A DNA stretch of 64,000 nt from Glycine soja (lineage: Eukaryota; Streptophyta; Magnoliopsida; Fabales; Fabaceae): assembly GCF_004193775.1 (NCBI RefSeq), contig NC_041021.1, positions 5,652,001 through 5,716,000 on the forward strand. Reading direction: 5' to 3'. The notes under the pieces are model-generated. The model saw only the letters and a list, made by a program, of their open reading frames with translations, was not told the origin of the DNA and ran no database searches. Within the stretch, counting starts at the first letter, position 1; the number at the start of each line of letters is the position of its first letter. The position numbers and the translations under genes are program-made. Positions 43,196 through 55,013 of the stretch are shown here, piece by piece.

Positions 43196-45959
43196 ACTAC
43201 TAAAAAAATACTAGTTGGCATTACAACTCTTTTTCAGACTCCATTCCATTCTACTCATCATTAATGACATCTCCATGATCATAGTAAGGACAAACAAAGT
43301 AAAATGTTAGTTTAGATTCTAGAGGCAATACAAAATGTGTATTTATGTCTGTATGCACTCACGCGTGTATGAGAGAAAAATGAAATTCAAATAATTGTTA
43401 GAATAAATTATACCCAAGACATAAAAGTTGAAGACCTGAGGTAAAGATTGTTAATATACTAGTTTTTCTCTTAAGTGTGTAATTTTTTTTATACATGCAT
43501 AACATAGAACTATAATTGAAATGCTAAAAGAATAATCATATTTTGGTGGCTCCAGTTATTTCAAATGAAGGCCCGATCCAACATGTATCGACACATGTAT
43601 TTTCATATTCACATAATATATAGCACAAAATCAGCCTACAAAATGCAACTATACATACTACATTTTTTTGTTGGTGTGTAAAGTTGGGCATTATTACCTG
43701 GAAGGCTTTATTATTCCAAAGATAGCTGGAGAATATTCATATTTTGTCTTCCACTGCTAAGGATAGACTTCAAAAATCCTTTTACAAAAGCCACAAAAGG
43801 GGGGGAAATAAGCTTTTACACTTTCTATTAATGATAATATATAACAACGCTCAATAATATTTACCTCCACCATATAAACCATATAGTTGGTGACGGTGGA
43901 CAAAGCTCTGCCTCCTACATGAACATCTGGTTCAACATTTAAACACTAAAATCAAACTTGAATTGTAGGAATGTCAACTCCAACCATGTTGCCATTTAAT
44001 GAGTAAGAAAAAAAAAAGCCATGTATCAGTTCATTTTTAAAAGCACAATAAAAAAGTTTAAAAAACCAAACAAAGAAATATCAACACAAAAACAAAACCA
44101 TTGTATAATATCACTACACTACCACAAATTAGTTCCCAAATTCATGACAAGAATGAACTGCATAACCTATTAGCAACTCAATCCAAAATTTAGCTCTTCA
44201 CCATTTGCTTGTACACTTTTATGACCTTGTTACTACCCAATGAATACAGGGAAAAGGCATAGGCAAACGAAGGACGCTTAACAAAACCTTAAATAGAAAT
44301 TGGGTTAAATTTGCCTCTTAGCCCCAAGTGCAAAGTTTACATAGAAAGTTAATTCATATTAGCCCTAATTACACTATATTAGAGTGTCACAATGCATGAC
44401 CATTATTGAATTCTTGTTGCAAATAGAAATGACAAATATGACCGTAAAAGTCACGAGAGAGTTGAAATATCTCAAAAAGGAATTGTTGAACTTTAACCTC
44501 CTGTGGCTTCTGTCATGGATCACAAATCCAGTGCATACAACATTTAAACCAATTAAATTCAGATACAAGCTTCTATTTTTATAACCAACCCCACCTCCCT
44601 GTTTCAGGTATATTAATTAATGTGGACAAGGAGAAGTATGCACCACCACAGTCCATGGATTATATAAGTATTTGTTGTGTAAGTATTTATAAATGGATTA
44701 TATAAGCTATACGTTGTTCTTATAAAATATCCAGTAGAATTTGTTAAAATAAGACTACAAATAGTTTATAATAAGGTCTCTTAAACACATATAGAAGTAC
44801 TTATAATAGAGGGAACTGATCCATCATCCATTAAATTAAATGCGCTAATATGTAACTACCCCCACTTAATATACATCGTGTCTATATAGAAATGGCCTAA
44901 TATGTAACTACCCCACTTAATAGGTCTTGATTCTGAATATGTATCTGGTACCTTTCTCAAAGAAAAAACTAAGATGCAAAAGACTTGATTTTAAAATCAA
45001 AAATAGAATTATCATATATGATATATCATACATACTACTAGAAAGATACCAAACCTATTTCCTAAGCGGGCATGGAGTTCAATGATGGTATGTTCTTCTT
45101 GCAACTCTTGCCACACATCTGAAGTCCTATATATACACAACAACACAAGCATCTTCATTTCACAACATGAACACAACATTGCAATAATTTCATATATATG
45201 CATTTACACATTATTTTTCACCATATAAACAATATACATGAAACTAACACCAATAAAAGTGTTTCATACTAGCTTTTGCTGGCAATGCACGCCAGCTTCC
45301 ATGGCCAGAGTTATATGGTACACGTGTGTGTGGATTATATCATTACAAGAGTACCCTTTTGATTCTAAGTATCCACCACACCCTACTATTGTTGGAAATT
45401 GACAGACCTCTAACATTTTTTTACCAATAAGTGTGAGTGTGAATTATCAAATTAGTGATTGGTAAACACTCAAATACACAAGTGTATAGTTATGTTTTAT
45501 TTCTTACAATAAAAATGCATGGAGGAGAGAATGTAACCTATAATAAATTATACATAAGCCTGATAGAATATTTGCAGAATGGTTATGTCCTATAACTAAT
45601 ATGATCGATTAAATAATTATCAAAACTAATATGATGACACAAATTATTAATATCAAAAACTTATAATTAAATAATGCACCAAAGTTTTGTTCTTTATATA
45701 AAATTTTGAAACATGATATTATTCAGCGTATCAAGTAACTAGAAGTGTTACTTCTCAAATCATATACGGAGAGTGATTGCACATGAGATATATTGAATAA
45801 TTGTCAGCACCCAAAATACACAAACATGATCGAATTAGTACATCTACAATCCCAATAGTCGATCAGGCTCGTACGTTCTAGAGTTATTCGTATATCCATT
45901 TGGTATTTGGTTCTGGTTTAACCTATAGACGACAAGGAGTACTAACTTATCCCTTTCAG
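43196..45959. other. AT-rich low-copy region
   Basis: No LTR sequence and no convincing gene. A short direct repeat of AATGTAACTACCCC...CACTTAAT occurs at 44850 and 44908. Frames of 60-70 codons here show no recognised motif. The extreme left end resembles the CACTACTAAAAAA terminus discussed for 48463-48475. Confidence 0.5.
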
Positions 45960-46113
45960 CATGTTCAATGCAAATTTGAATACCATCTATGTGACCTTGC
46001 AAAAGAAGCTTTCAGAGCTTCAGGGAGCAGTTCCTGGGAGTGAGGGAATGGACCTTGCGATTACTTATAGAAAAGCTGAAGAACGAGAGGTGTACCAAGA
46101 AAAAATTTGCAAG
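45960..46113 (+). pseudogene. Exon-like segment of an unrecognised host gene
   Basis: A 154-nt open segment bounded by TTATCCCTTTCAG on the left and AAG/GTAATA on the right, good plant splice signals. It encodes about 51 residues without stops (FNANLNTIYVTLQKKLSELQ..., then a charged helical part). Composition is clearly less AT-rich than its surroundings. No other exon of the same gene was recognised in the neighbourhood, so it may be a captured or isolated fragment. I do not recognise the protein. Confidence 0.45.
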
Positions 46114-48229
46114 GTAATACATTTGCTGAGTTTATGACCTGTTGCCTTTGTTCCTGCTGTTAGTTGTGATGTGGATATGACTTTATTCCTGTTGTTTGTT
46201 ATGATGTGAATATGAAGTGTAACACTAAACAGCCATTGAATAAGCTATTGATGGTCAATATTACAAGTTAATTAAAGGTTGCATGACATGCCCCATGTAT
46301 GTGTTTGCGTGCATGGGTTGTTATTTTAAGTTTGTTTGGTTTTCCTGTATTCATAAATGGCGATTATTCTTAAATATATGATTATTATAAACTATATAAA
46401 TACAAATCCATTATTACAATGTGCTATAGGCAAGTACTCTGTGTCTAATGTTTAATGTTTACACTATTAAGGGAACATATGCTTGAGGTTTTTGTTTCAT
46501 TATGTTGACTTATGAAAATGTTGAAGTAACTCAATTAACCACTATTTCTCAAGCTTACTTTTGTGCAACTGTTTGTGCATTAGACCACCAAGATCAAATT
46601 TTTTTATATTGAATCATCTCGTAAATAGTCATTTGGGCCTTCCTAAGGTGATTGGTTAGACAGAGTGGTATGGGTAGCGGTCTTTTTTTTTTAATTCTTT
46701 TATCTCCAATGTACTGAAAAAAATAAAAACACTTGTAAACTAATATAAATATGTTGTTTTCTAGTAAATATAGATGATTAAGTTGATAGTGATGATTTCC
46801 AACTTTCATTTGAACAACTGAAATCTTTAATGAAAATTCAATCATAGTTTTTAGTAGTTGCGATTCATGTAATAGTCATCACAACAGAAAAACGCACCAA
46901 ATTGTGGTTGCTACTTCTATCTATGGGCCAAAGCACCACTTTGTCCTTCTTGTTGTGTCTCTTCTAGTTTATTGTTTCCATTTCTCTTTTGCATTTGTGG
47001 TGTTTGCTAAGAAGCATATATACACTTCAGAAAAGGATATCTTTCATACACATATTGGACTTGCATTATACACGCGATGTGTAACTGAAACTTATGTTAA
47101 AGAGGGTGCAACAATTCAAATTCTAATTAGGGGTTTTAAATTTTGCAGTAATACAGTGTTAGCCTTTTTTGTCCCAAAACAGAGAAACAACAAGATAATA
47201 GGAACAAACACCACAAGATAGTATACACTCCCTGAGCCAACACCACCTCCACTAGCAAAAAAGCTCGATACCATCCTAACATTCTAGCCACTTATGATTA
47301 TGCAATTCTCTTCCCCCAATCTCCTTTTTCTAGCTGTCCATTATGTTCAGCCTTTCCCTTTCACTTCCAATGGATTTTTCTACTTATTCACTCCCTTCTT
47401 TCATTAAATTTCCATCCTTGCCTTTTTCAAAGTATTTTTTGGAATTATTAATGTTCTCTCACAAGAACCTAGAGGAATATAATTCTCACTTCAGTTTAAG
47501 TCATTTCCTTCAAAAAAAAATCAAACAAGTCTTTTCTATCTTTCCCTTATTTTATTTCATGAAGGCATACTACTTATGAAATAGGAGTGTGAAGCACCAG
47601 ATAAACATTTGAATGAGTAGTATTGTCTATTTTACATTACTTTGTTCCAAAGGATTGAAAAATTCATACTTCAACTTCAACCTAAAGTGTCGATCCTAAG
47701 GTCTTTGTCCAATTTATATGGAGTATAGAAGGAGACAACAACACTCATTAGCACTCAACCTATTTACAATCTTCATCTGGGCTCTAAATACAGAAAGGGT
47801 GAAGGTAAGGTTAACACCACTAGATGCAAAAGAATATATGAGCAAAACAACAATTAGATATGGGTACATATCCTTTACCTTTAATCGGGACCATAAATGG
47901 CCTCTATTAGTTCTTAAGCCAATTTTGAACAAATACCCATATGAATAGATTGAGAGGAAAGGATAAAATAGGGAAACTTACGAAGGCACCACATGAATGC
48001 AAGACGACATGCGAGAGACGCAGTCAGGGCACCACCACAGCTTAGGATGGAGAAGTTACCAGATGAAGGCACGACAGAGGAAACGAGGAAGGGCACGACG
48101 GCGGAGGTAATGGAAAGAAACAAAATTGTTAACGGCGGGCACGAGGGAGAGGGCACGAGGTAAGGTAATGGCGGGCATGAGCTGAGATGAAAGGCATTAT
48201 TGTAAAATTGCAACGACAACTGTCTTTGT
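46114..48229. other. AT-rich low-copy region
   Basis: Starts like an intron after the exon-like segment. A TTCCTGTTGTTTGTTATGATGTG-like stretch is repeated near 46150 and 46190. No gene is recognised; frames at 46904-47221 and 47718-47948 have no motif. Confidence 0.45.
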
Positions 48230-48475
48230 TGTCTGTAATTACGATACTGTCATGTGTCAAATATGACGATGGTTTTTAGTGAAAAGTCGTTGTTTTTAGG
48301 AGGGATTATTTACGATACTGCCACCGCGTCAAATACAACGACAGTTTTGGCAAAAAAATATTGTGGCTTTCATATCATATATTTACAATACTGCCACCGC
48401 GTCGTATTTGACGACAGTCCCGCAACAACCGTCATCGTATTGATGTCATTGAATATCTTTTTTTTAGTAGTGTTT
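48230..48475. mobile_element. CACTA-like DNA transposon end, candidate
   Basis: Subterminal repeats ACGATACTGCCACCGCGTC and ACGACAGT recur at 48241, 48310 and 48390 in direct and inverted form. They are followed by TTTTTTTTAGTAGTG (48461-48475), a CACTA-type terminus read inward as CACTACTAAAAAAAA. A 13-base match to this terminus is at 43196-43209, but without the subterminal repeats. Confidence 0.45.
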
Positions 48476-48730
48476 CCTCTTAATGGAGTGTTGATGCTTC
48501 CTACTATTAGAGTTTTGCTAGTTCTAGGCAATGATCTCACTTCTCTGTAAAAAAATTTTCAACTACAATAGAAACTAATTATAGAAATTACATGATAAAT
48601 ATCATTAATATAAATATTTAATTTTTCATTAAATATAATTAGGTCCGTTAAATTTGAACAATAATGGTTAAATATAAAATAATATAACAGTAAAATAGGA
48701 AATAAAATAGGAGAAAAGAAGAAAAAATGT

Positions 48731-49115
48731 CACAACTAGAAAATTGGCATTTAGCGAACGAAATTAGCAACCGAAACAATTCAGTCGCAAATTAGCGACC
48801 GGCATAACGACCGAGAATTTTCTGTTGCAATTTATGATCAAAGTTACAACCGAAATTATTTCTCATGTCTAACTATCATCAGCAATTGCGTTAGCGACCA
48901 AAATGAAGTGTCACAGAAACTTACAGTGACTATTTCGGTCACGATGTATCTAAAAATACAAAATTATTTTAGCAACTGAACTAGCGACCGAAGAAGACTT
49001 TGAGATAGGGACCGAATATATTTAGGTCGCTATTTTTTTATGATAGCGACCAAGTCATTTTCGGTGGCTATTGTACAACAATTTTTAGGTTTGGGACCGA
49101 AGTAATTTTTTTCTC
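48731..49115. mobile_element. CACTA-like terminal region with TAGCGACCGAA subterminal repeats
   Basis: Starts CACAACTAGAAAATTGGC, close to the CACTACAAGAAAA-type end of plant CACTA elements. It is followed by about ten diverged copies of TTAGCGACCGAAA on both strands through 49110. No transposase and no opposite end were found. Confidence 0.5.
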
Positions 49116-49959
49116 AAAACTTCAGAAACTAAAATTTTAATTTATTATAACTCATAATAAATATATAATATACATAAATACATTTTATACTTGAACAATA
49201 TTGAAATTAATATATTAGTGATATTTTTAAATTAACAAACCAATATTTATAATATTTTGTAAATCATAATAAATATATAATATTTTTTATTATACTATGA
49301 AACTTTTTAATAAAATTAAAAAGTTAATATTTTCATTATTTGATTAAGATAAATAAATCATGCTTATCATTAGTCTTTTAATTTGTGCTTTGTATGAAAT
49401 AATTGTTGATTTTATATATTTATTTGAATATTATAATAAATTAATACCCTTTATATCATGAAAATATGTAATAATCAAATTTTTTAAAATTAAGTATTTT
49501 AAAATCTGAGTTCTCTTATATTTCAAAATTTACTATTTGAGTCATTGATTCTAACCGTTGATTGTTAAATTTTAAATTTTGACTAGATTAAAAAGTTGAC
49601 AAATATTTTCTTAAAAAAATAAGAACTTTAAAAATGCTATATTTCAAAATTCATTGTATGAGTTGCTGATTTTAACTGTTAACCATTAAATTTTAAATGT
49701 TGACTAGAGTGGAAAGTTGACCAACATTTTCTTAAAAAATAAAAACTTTAAAAATGCTTAAGAAAATACTAGAACCATTGTCCTTAGAATGAAAAAGACA
49801 TGACTTCTTTACCACTACACTGAAGTGTTCATTTGAATAAATAGTGGAAAATCTAGTATTAATATATGTTTTATGCGAAAATATTTGAAAATTCAATTTT
49901 TATTCTTTTTTTAATTTATTATATTTTTATATTCTTATATAATATATTTTAAAATATAT
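49116..49959. other. AT-rich spacer
   Basis: Very AT-rich. A diverged direct repeat of about 150 bp (around 49515-49635 and 49640-49760, sharing TTAAATTTTAAAT.TTGACTAGA and AAAGTTGAC) is visible. No genes. Confidence 0.5.
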
Positions 49960-50600
49960 GTTTAATTACTCATTTGGTCCCTATAGTTTCATCATTTGTA
50001 TCTTTTAGCCCTTATAGTTTTAAAGAGGGTTTTTTAGTCCCTTTAGTTTAAATTTTAATTCTCTTTTAGTCACTATAGTCTCAAAGTGATTTTTTTAGTC
50101 CTTATAATTTACATTTTAATTCCCTTTTAGTCTCTATAGTTTGAAAGTGGTCTTTTTAGTTCCTATATCTTATATTTTAATTCTCTTTTAATCCTTACCA
50201 TCAAAATATGAGTAATATTATCAATTACAATTAACTACAAAAATATTAACAAGCAATTCGTAACTAATTTATCGCAAGATAATTTGTAATAAAAAAATAG
50301 TTGATAATTTATAACTAATTTGTAGCTACTTATTTTTATATATTTTTGTGTAGTAAGGACTAAAAGATAATTAAAATATAAATTATAGGAACAAAAAAGA
50401 TCATTTTCAAACTATATGGATTAAAAGAGAATTAAAATATAAACTATAAGGACTAAAAATATCACTTTTAAACTATAGAGACTACAAGAGAATTAAAATG
50501 TAAACTATAAGGACTAAAAAACCACTTTCAAACTATAAGGACTAAAATGTACGAATCGAGAAACTATATGGACCAAATGACTAATTTAACCTAAAATATA
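49960..50600. mobile_element. Foldback (long inverted-repeat) element
   Basis: Left arm from TTAATTACTCATTTGGTCCCTATAGTTT. Right arm ends AAACTATATGGACCAAATGACTAATTTAA, its inverse. Each arm is made of about five diverged copies of a 50-60-bp unit (TTTTTAGTCCCTATAGTTT...TTTTAATTC), so the whole could fold into a long imperfect hairpin around a central part of about 140 bp (50200-50340). It is a non-coding MITE-like element; the superfamily is uncertain. Confidence 0.7.
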
Positions 50601-51592
50601 ATATACAAGATTAAATTATATTTTCACACTAATTAGAATATGTATATTTATATAAGCTTTATTTTTATTTGATATATTGTATTTATATTTTAAAATAATG
50701 CTTGTGATTTAGTGACAATATTTTTTTTATCTAAATTAAGACATTCATATTATTTATTGCAATATAGATAAAAAAATATTGTCAATAAATCACATACATA
50801 AATATTTTTAAAAAATAGAAAATACAGTCATTTTATTTAATAACATATCTTCACTAAATAATTTAATTTTTTTAAAAAAATTGCATACCTAATTAAATAA
50901 AGTTAAATATAAATATGACTTTAGTGTAATATATGCACTAATGATTGATTGAAACCCAATAAGGCTCAATATGAACTTATTGTAACATATACAGTAACCA
51001 AAGCTTATTAATTAATTAAAAGTTACTAGTGTGTGTTCTCGTGTGATGCACAGGTTGATAAATTAATATTTTTTTCATTTTATAAAAATTAATTTAATAT
51101 TAAATATATTTTTAAAAAATTTCCAAATTAATTTTATGAGAAAAAATTAAAGTCATGCACTAACATATATAAATGTGTACTATACTCTCACTTTTTTTTT
51201 TAAGAAATCACTTTTTTTTCGATAGCACTTTCAATTGATTATGTAAAAGAGTGAAACTCAAGTTTTTCTTTTAATTCCATATATTACATGTTCAACTCCT
51301 TTCTTAAATATCTTGTATAAAAATAATTATTAAACATTATATTGATAAAGTTATAAATTAATTTAAGAAAAACAATAAAGATAATTGAGTTGTAATTAAG
51401 TTAGGAAAAATTAATAAACATAACTAAATTTTATCCACACATATTACCAATGGAATATGCATCCTTCAAAAATATAAATTTTACCTACGAATATTACCCG
51501 CGAATAAAGGTGTGTCGGCCTTCTTCAAGATAGTGAATTTATGAGTCCGGCTGCACTGGGTCAATTTTGAGACGAGACACTATTTTCATGGC
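50601..51592. other. AT-rich spacer
   Basis: No gene. A short palindromic pair of ATATTGCAATAAATAATATG type occurs near 50720-50780 (two inverted copies of GATTTAGTGACAATATTTTTTTATCTA). The rest is featureless. Confidence 0.45.
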
Positions 51593-52195
51593 CCAACTGT
51601 GGAAGCAATGACTTCCAAGATTATTTTGATGATGCCTAAGAATCAAGACTTAAGCAAGTTCCAAAGAATCAGGAGTCAAAAAGCTTCAAGAATCAAGTTT
51701 CAAAGATTCAAGATTCAAGAACAATAAAGATCAAGATTCAAGACTCAAGATTCAAGAATCAAGAGAAGACTCAATCAAGATAAGTACTAAAAAAGTTTTT
51801 CAAAACATTGAGTAGCACATGAATTTTTCACAAAACCTTTTACCAAAGAGTTTTACTCTCTGGTAATTGATTACCAGAAGGTAGTAATCCATTACTAGTA
51901 GCCAGCATTGTTTTCAAAACTGATTTACAAAGCTGTAATCGATAACCAGAGTTTCTAAACGTTTTGATTTTCAAATTTAAACATGAAGAGTCACATCTGT
52001 TGATGTGTAATCAATTACACCTTGATGGTAATCAATTACCAGTGACTGATTTCGAAAAATAAATTACCAAAAGTCACAATTCTTAAAGTAACTTGTTTTT
52101 GAAAAAAATTTCAAAAGAGTCACAACTTTTAAAAGGTGAATAGTTTTAAAGAAATTGCCAAGAGTCATAAACTTTAACTTGAGTCATCAAAAGAT

Positions 52196-52203
52196 TATAA
52201 ATA
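52196..52203 (+). promoter_or_regulatory. TATA box of element D LTR
   Basis: TATAAATA followed by TGTGACCATGGCATGAA. Identical context in the 3' LTR (56831-56838) and in element E (63605-63612). The start site should lie near 52230, placing both hairpin series in the transcript. Confidence 0.75.
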
Positions 52204-52369
52204 TGTGACCATGGCATGAATTTTCATAACTGTTTACGGAACTTTCTTATTCATTTCTCAACATCTTTCTAAGAGTTTTTGTTCAAAACTTTCCTTATTC
52301 AAGAAAAGTTCATTGTTCAAAAACTTGTGCTACTCTTCTTTTTCATTCACTTCTTTCTCTTGCCAAAAG

Positions 52370-52615
52370 ATTCGAAGGACTAACCGCCTAAGAATTCTTT
52401 TGTTTCTTCCCTTCTCCCTCTTGACAAAAGATATCAAAGGACTAACCGCCTGAGATATCTTCTGTTTCTTACAAAAGATTTCAAAGGACTAACCGCCTGA
52501 GATATCTTTTTCCCTTTCCCTTTATACAAAAGATTTCAAAGGACTAACCGCCTGAGATATCTTTTGTATCCCCCTCACAGAGAATTCAAGGGACTAACCG
52601 CCTAAGAATTCTTTT
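52370..52615 (+). repeat. GGACTAACCGCC hairpin series in LTR leader
   Basis: Five units share AAGGACTAACCGCCTGA. The flanks are arms that pair: AAGATATC/GATATCTT in three units (two with one mismatch on the left) and AGAATTC/GAATTCT in others. The arm type changes together on both sides of the constant centre. The same series is at 57000-57250 and, inverted, at 18030-18230. Two units are seen in E before the window ends. Confidence 0.8.
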
Positions 52616-52629
52616 TCCTAACACATTGG

Positions 52630-52780
52630 AGGGTACATCCTTTGTGGCACAAGTAGAGGGTACATCTATTTGGGTTGTTATACTGAGAACAAGAGAGGGT
52701 ACATCTCTGGTGGATCAGTTCAAGTGGATGGTACATCCACTTGGTTGTTCAAAGAGAACAAGGGAGGGTACATCCCTTGT
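52630..52780 (+). repeat. GGGTACA-loop hairpin series in LTR leader
   Basis: Four consecutive 23-nt hairpins, each with 8-bp arms around a 7-base loop: CAAGTAGA/TCTATTTG (52650-52672), ACAAGAGA/TCTCTGGT (52689-52711, one mismatch), CAAGTGGA/TCCACTTG (52721-52743), ACAAGGGA/TCCCTTGT (52758-52780). Loops are GGGTACA or TGGTACA. A fifth, weaker one starts near 52623. Confidence 0.88.
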
Positions 52781-53121
52781 GGATCTTTGGCTTGTAAAGG
52801 ATTTTACAAGGTTGAAAGAAATCTCAAGAACCGTTGGTTGCTTGGGGACTGGATGTAGGCACGGGTTGTGGCCGAACCAGTATAAATCTTGTGTTTGTCT
52901 TCTTCTTCCCTACACTCTTTAATTTCTGCTGTGTACTTTTAATTGCCACTTTTACTTTTGGTTAAGTTTCTGTTTCTGTTCTTTACTTTCTTAACTTAGT
53001 AGTAAAAGCCTAGTTGAATCTAGTAACTTTAAGAAGGATAAATTTTTAATTAGTTAAAGACACATTAATAATTAATTCAACCCCCCTTCTTAATTATTTC
53101 GAGGACACTTGATCCAACAAG

Positions 53122-53136
53122 TGGTATCAAAGCAGG
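53122..53136 (+). other. Primer-binding site of element D
   Basis: TGGTATCAAAGCAGG, one or two differences from the complement of the initiator tRNA-Met 3' end, directly after the 5' LTR. Standard for plant copia elements. Confidence 0.85.
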
Positions 53137-53169
53137 TATCTTGAGAAAAGTTTCACAACTTCAAGATTC

Positions 53170-54261
53170 ATGGCCTCCTTAAATTCTATGTTTCCTGAAG
53201 GAAACTCCATCCGTAGGCCGCCTATCTTTAATGGTGAGGGTTACCACTATTGGAAAACCTGAATGCAAATCTTTATTGAAGCCATAGATTTAAACATTTA
53301 TGAAGCAATAGAAATAAGACCTTATGTACCCACCATAGTAGATGCAAGCACTAGCACAACAACAGAATAACCTAGAGATAAATGGACTGAAGAAGATAGA
53401 AGAAAAATCCAATATAATCTTAAAGCCAAAAACATTATTACTTCTGCCCTAGGAATAGATGAATATTTTAGAGTGTCAAACTGTTCAAATGCAAAGAAGA
53501 TGTGGGATACTCTCCAACTTACACATGAAGGCACCACTGATGTGAAAAGATCTAGAGTCAATACTCTTACACATGAATATGAATTATTTAGGATGAACAC
53601 TAATGAGAACATCCAAAGCATGCAAAAAAGATTCACACACATAGTCAATCACCTTGCCTCCTTAGGAAAAACCTTTCCAAATGAAGATTTAATCAATAAA
53701 GTTTTGAGATGCTTAAGTAGGGAATGGCAACCCAAGATAACAGCCATTTTTGAAAGTAAAGATCTTTCTTCTATGTCTCTTGCCACTCTTTTTGGCAAAT
53801 TGCAGGAACATGAAATGGAACTTCAATGTCTCAACCAAAATGAAGAGACCAACAAAAGGAAAAGAAGCATAGCACTCAAAGCCTCTTCCTCAATGCAAGA
53901 AGAAGAAGAAGAAGAATATGATGATGAAGAGGACTTCTCACTCTTTGTGAAGAAGTTTCATAAATTCGTCAAAAATAGAAGAATGGAAAGAAGCCATAAC
54001 TTCAACAATGGGAAGAGATCCCAAGAAGTTTCTCCAACACTTAAATGCTATAAGTGTAATCAACCCGGTCACATAAAGGCAAACTGCCCCTCAAATGAGT
54101 CATGGCCCGAGAAGAATGAGAAGAAAAGTTATAAAGAAAGAAGATCTAAGAAGGCGTATATTACTTGGGATGACAATGACTCATCCGATGGTTCGGAGAA
54201 GGAGATCAACCTTTTATCCAATGACTATGAAAGTGATGAGAACATCTCTCAAGAAGCTTAA
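53170..54261 (+). pseudogene. Copia-type gag with CCHC zinc knuckle (element D)
   Basis: The ATG at 53170 gives the typical copia gag opening (PPIFNGEGYHYWK). TGA after WKT near 53260 and TAA near 53369 interrupt it. After that 262 codons are open: the UBN2/gag-polypeptide domain (WDTLQLTHEGT ... LTHEYELFRM, about residues 10-115), an acidic stretch, and CYKCNQPGHIKANC at about residues 193-206, a CCHC knuckle that would bind RNA. It ends at TAA 54259-54261. Length is usual for a copia gag, but no pol follows. Confidence 0.88.
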
Positions 54262-55013
54262 GTAAGAAAAACAAAAGTCTGACTTCCATCTTCAAAGATC
54301 TAGGCACTTAAATCATGAAAAAGGTAACATCAAAACCATTCTCTTTTAAATTTAGTTCGTTGAAACTTTCCTTTCAATTAACCTGTTTATATGATGACTA
54401 ACAAAATTTTATTTGTTTGTCTTGGTTGATTGCTTTTGCGAATTTTGTGCTTAAATGTTTGATTGAGTTAATTTTCTTTCTCAAAGCATGAAGTTTTTTT
54501 TAAAAAAATATATATACTTGATAGTGTCTATGATTCTTGCGTGATTTTTAGTATGATATGTGAATTACTTGCTTAAAAGTCATTCATAAAGTTTTTTCAA
54601 AAATCTATTATGTTAAATATATTTATTTTCATATAAGAGTTTTTAGATATATAGTATTTTGACCCCTTTTCAAATCCTTTCACTCTAAGAATTCATTTAG
54701 CACTTAGTTCTCCTAAAAAGCTCTCTAGTAATCGATTACCACAATATGTAATCGATTACAGCAAGTCAGGCTAAGTGTAATCGATTACCAAAAAGATGTA
54801 ATCGATTACAACGCGTCCCTGGTGCTTATAAATTCAAATTTCAGAATTCACGAAACTGCAACTTCGTCTCTCTCGCGAAACCCTTATTCCCAAATTTTCT
54901 TTCTGCCATAACTTACTCATTTCTTATACAAATCACGTCCCACAAAGCCCAAAATTCATCTTTTTTCATTCTCTTTCATCTCAATCGATTGAAATTTCGA
55001 ATAAGTCTCTCAA
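54262..55013 (+). other. Spacer between gag and second ORF (element D)
   Basis: Non-coding. It contains four GTAATCGATTAC-type motifs within 54727-54812 followed by TATAAATTC (54838), an arrangement resembling the U3 promoter of the LTRs. It may be a promoter for the ORF that follows; this is inference. Confidence 0.5.

Larger units (their letters stand above)
51598..53119 (+). repeat. 5' LTR of element D
   Basis: 1522 bp, TGTGGAAGCAATG to GATCCAACA. U3 holds AAGATTCAAGA repeats (51660-51770) and decayed TAATCGATTAC motifs. TATAAATA is at 52196-52203. The transcribed leader contains five GGACTAACCGCC hairpin units (52370-52615) and GGGTACA-loop hairpins (52630-52780). A polypyrimidine/AATTCAACCCCCC block precedes the end. 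Confidence 0.93.

Noticed and set aside
46904..47579. 105- and 78-codon plus-strand frames in the AT-rich region
   Set aside because: Hydrophobic, low-complexity content with no recognised motif, no splice or start context beyond chance.
51040..51060. GTGTGATGCACAGG-type sequence as a known transposon end
   Set aside because: A single short similarity to common plant repeats; no paired end or duplication found.
53322..53648. 108-codon minus-strand frame
   Set aside because: Shadow of the copia gag on the opposite strand.
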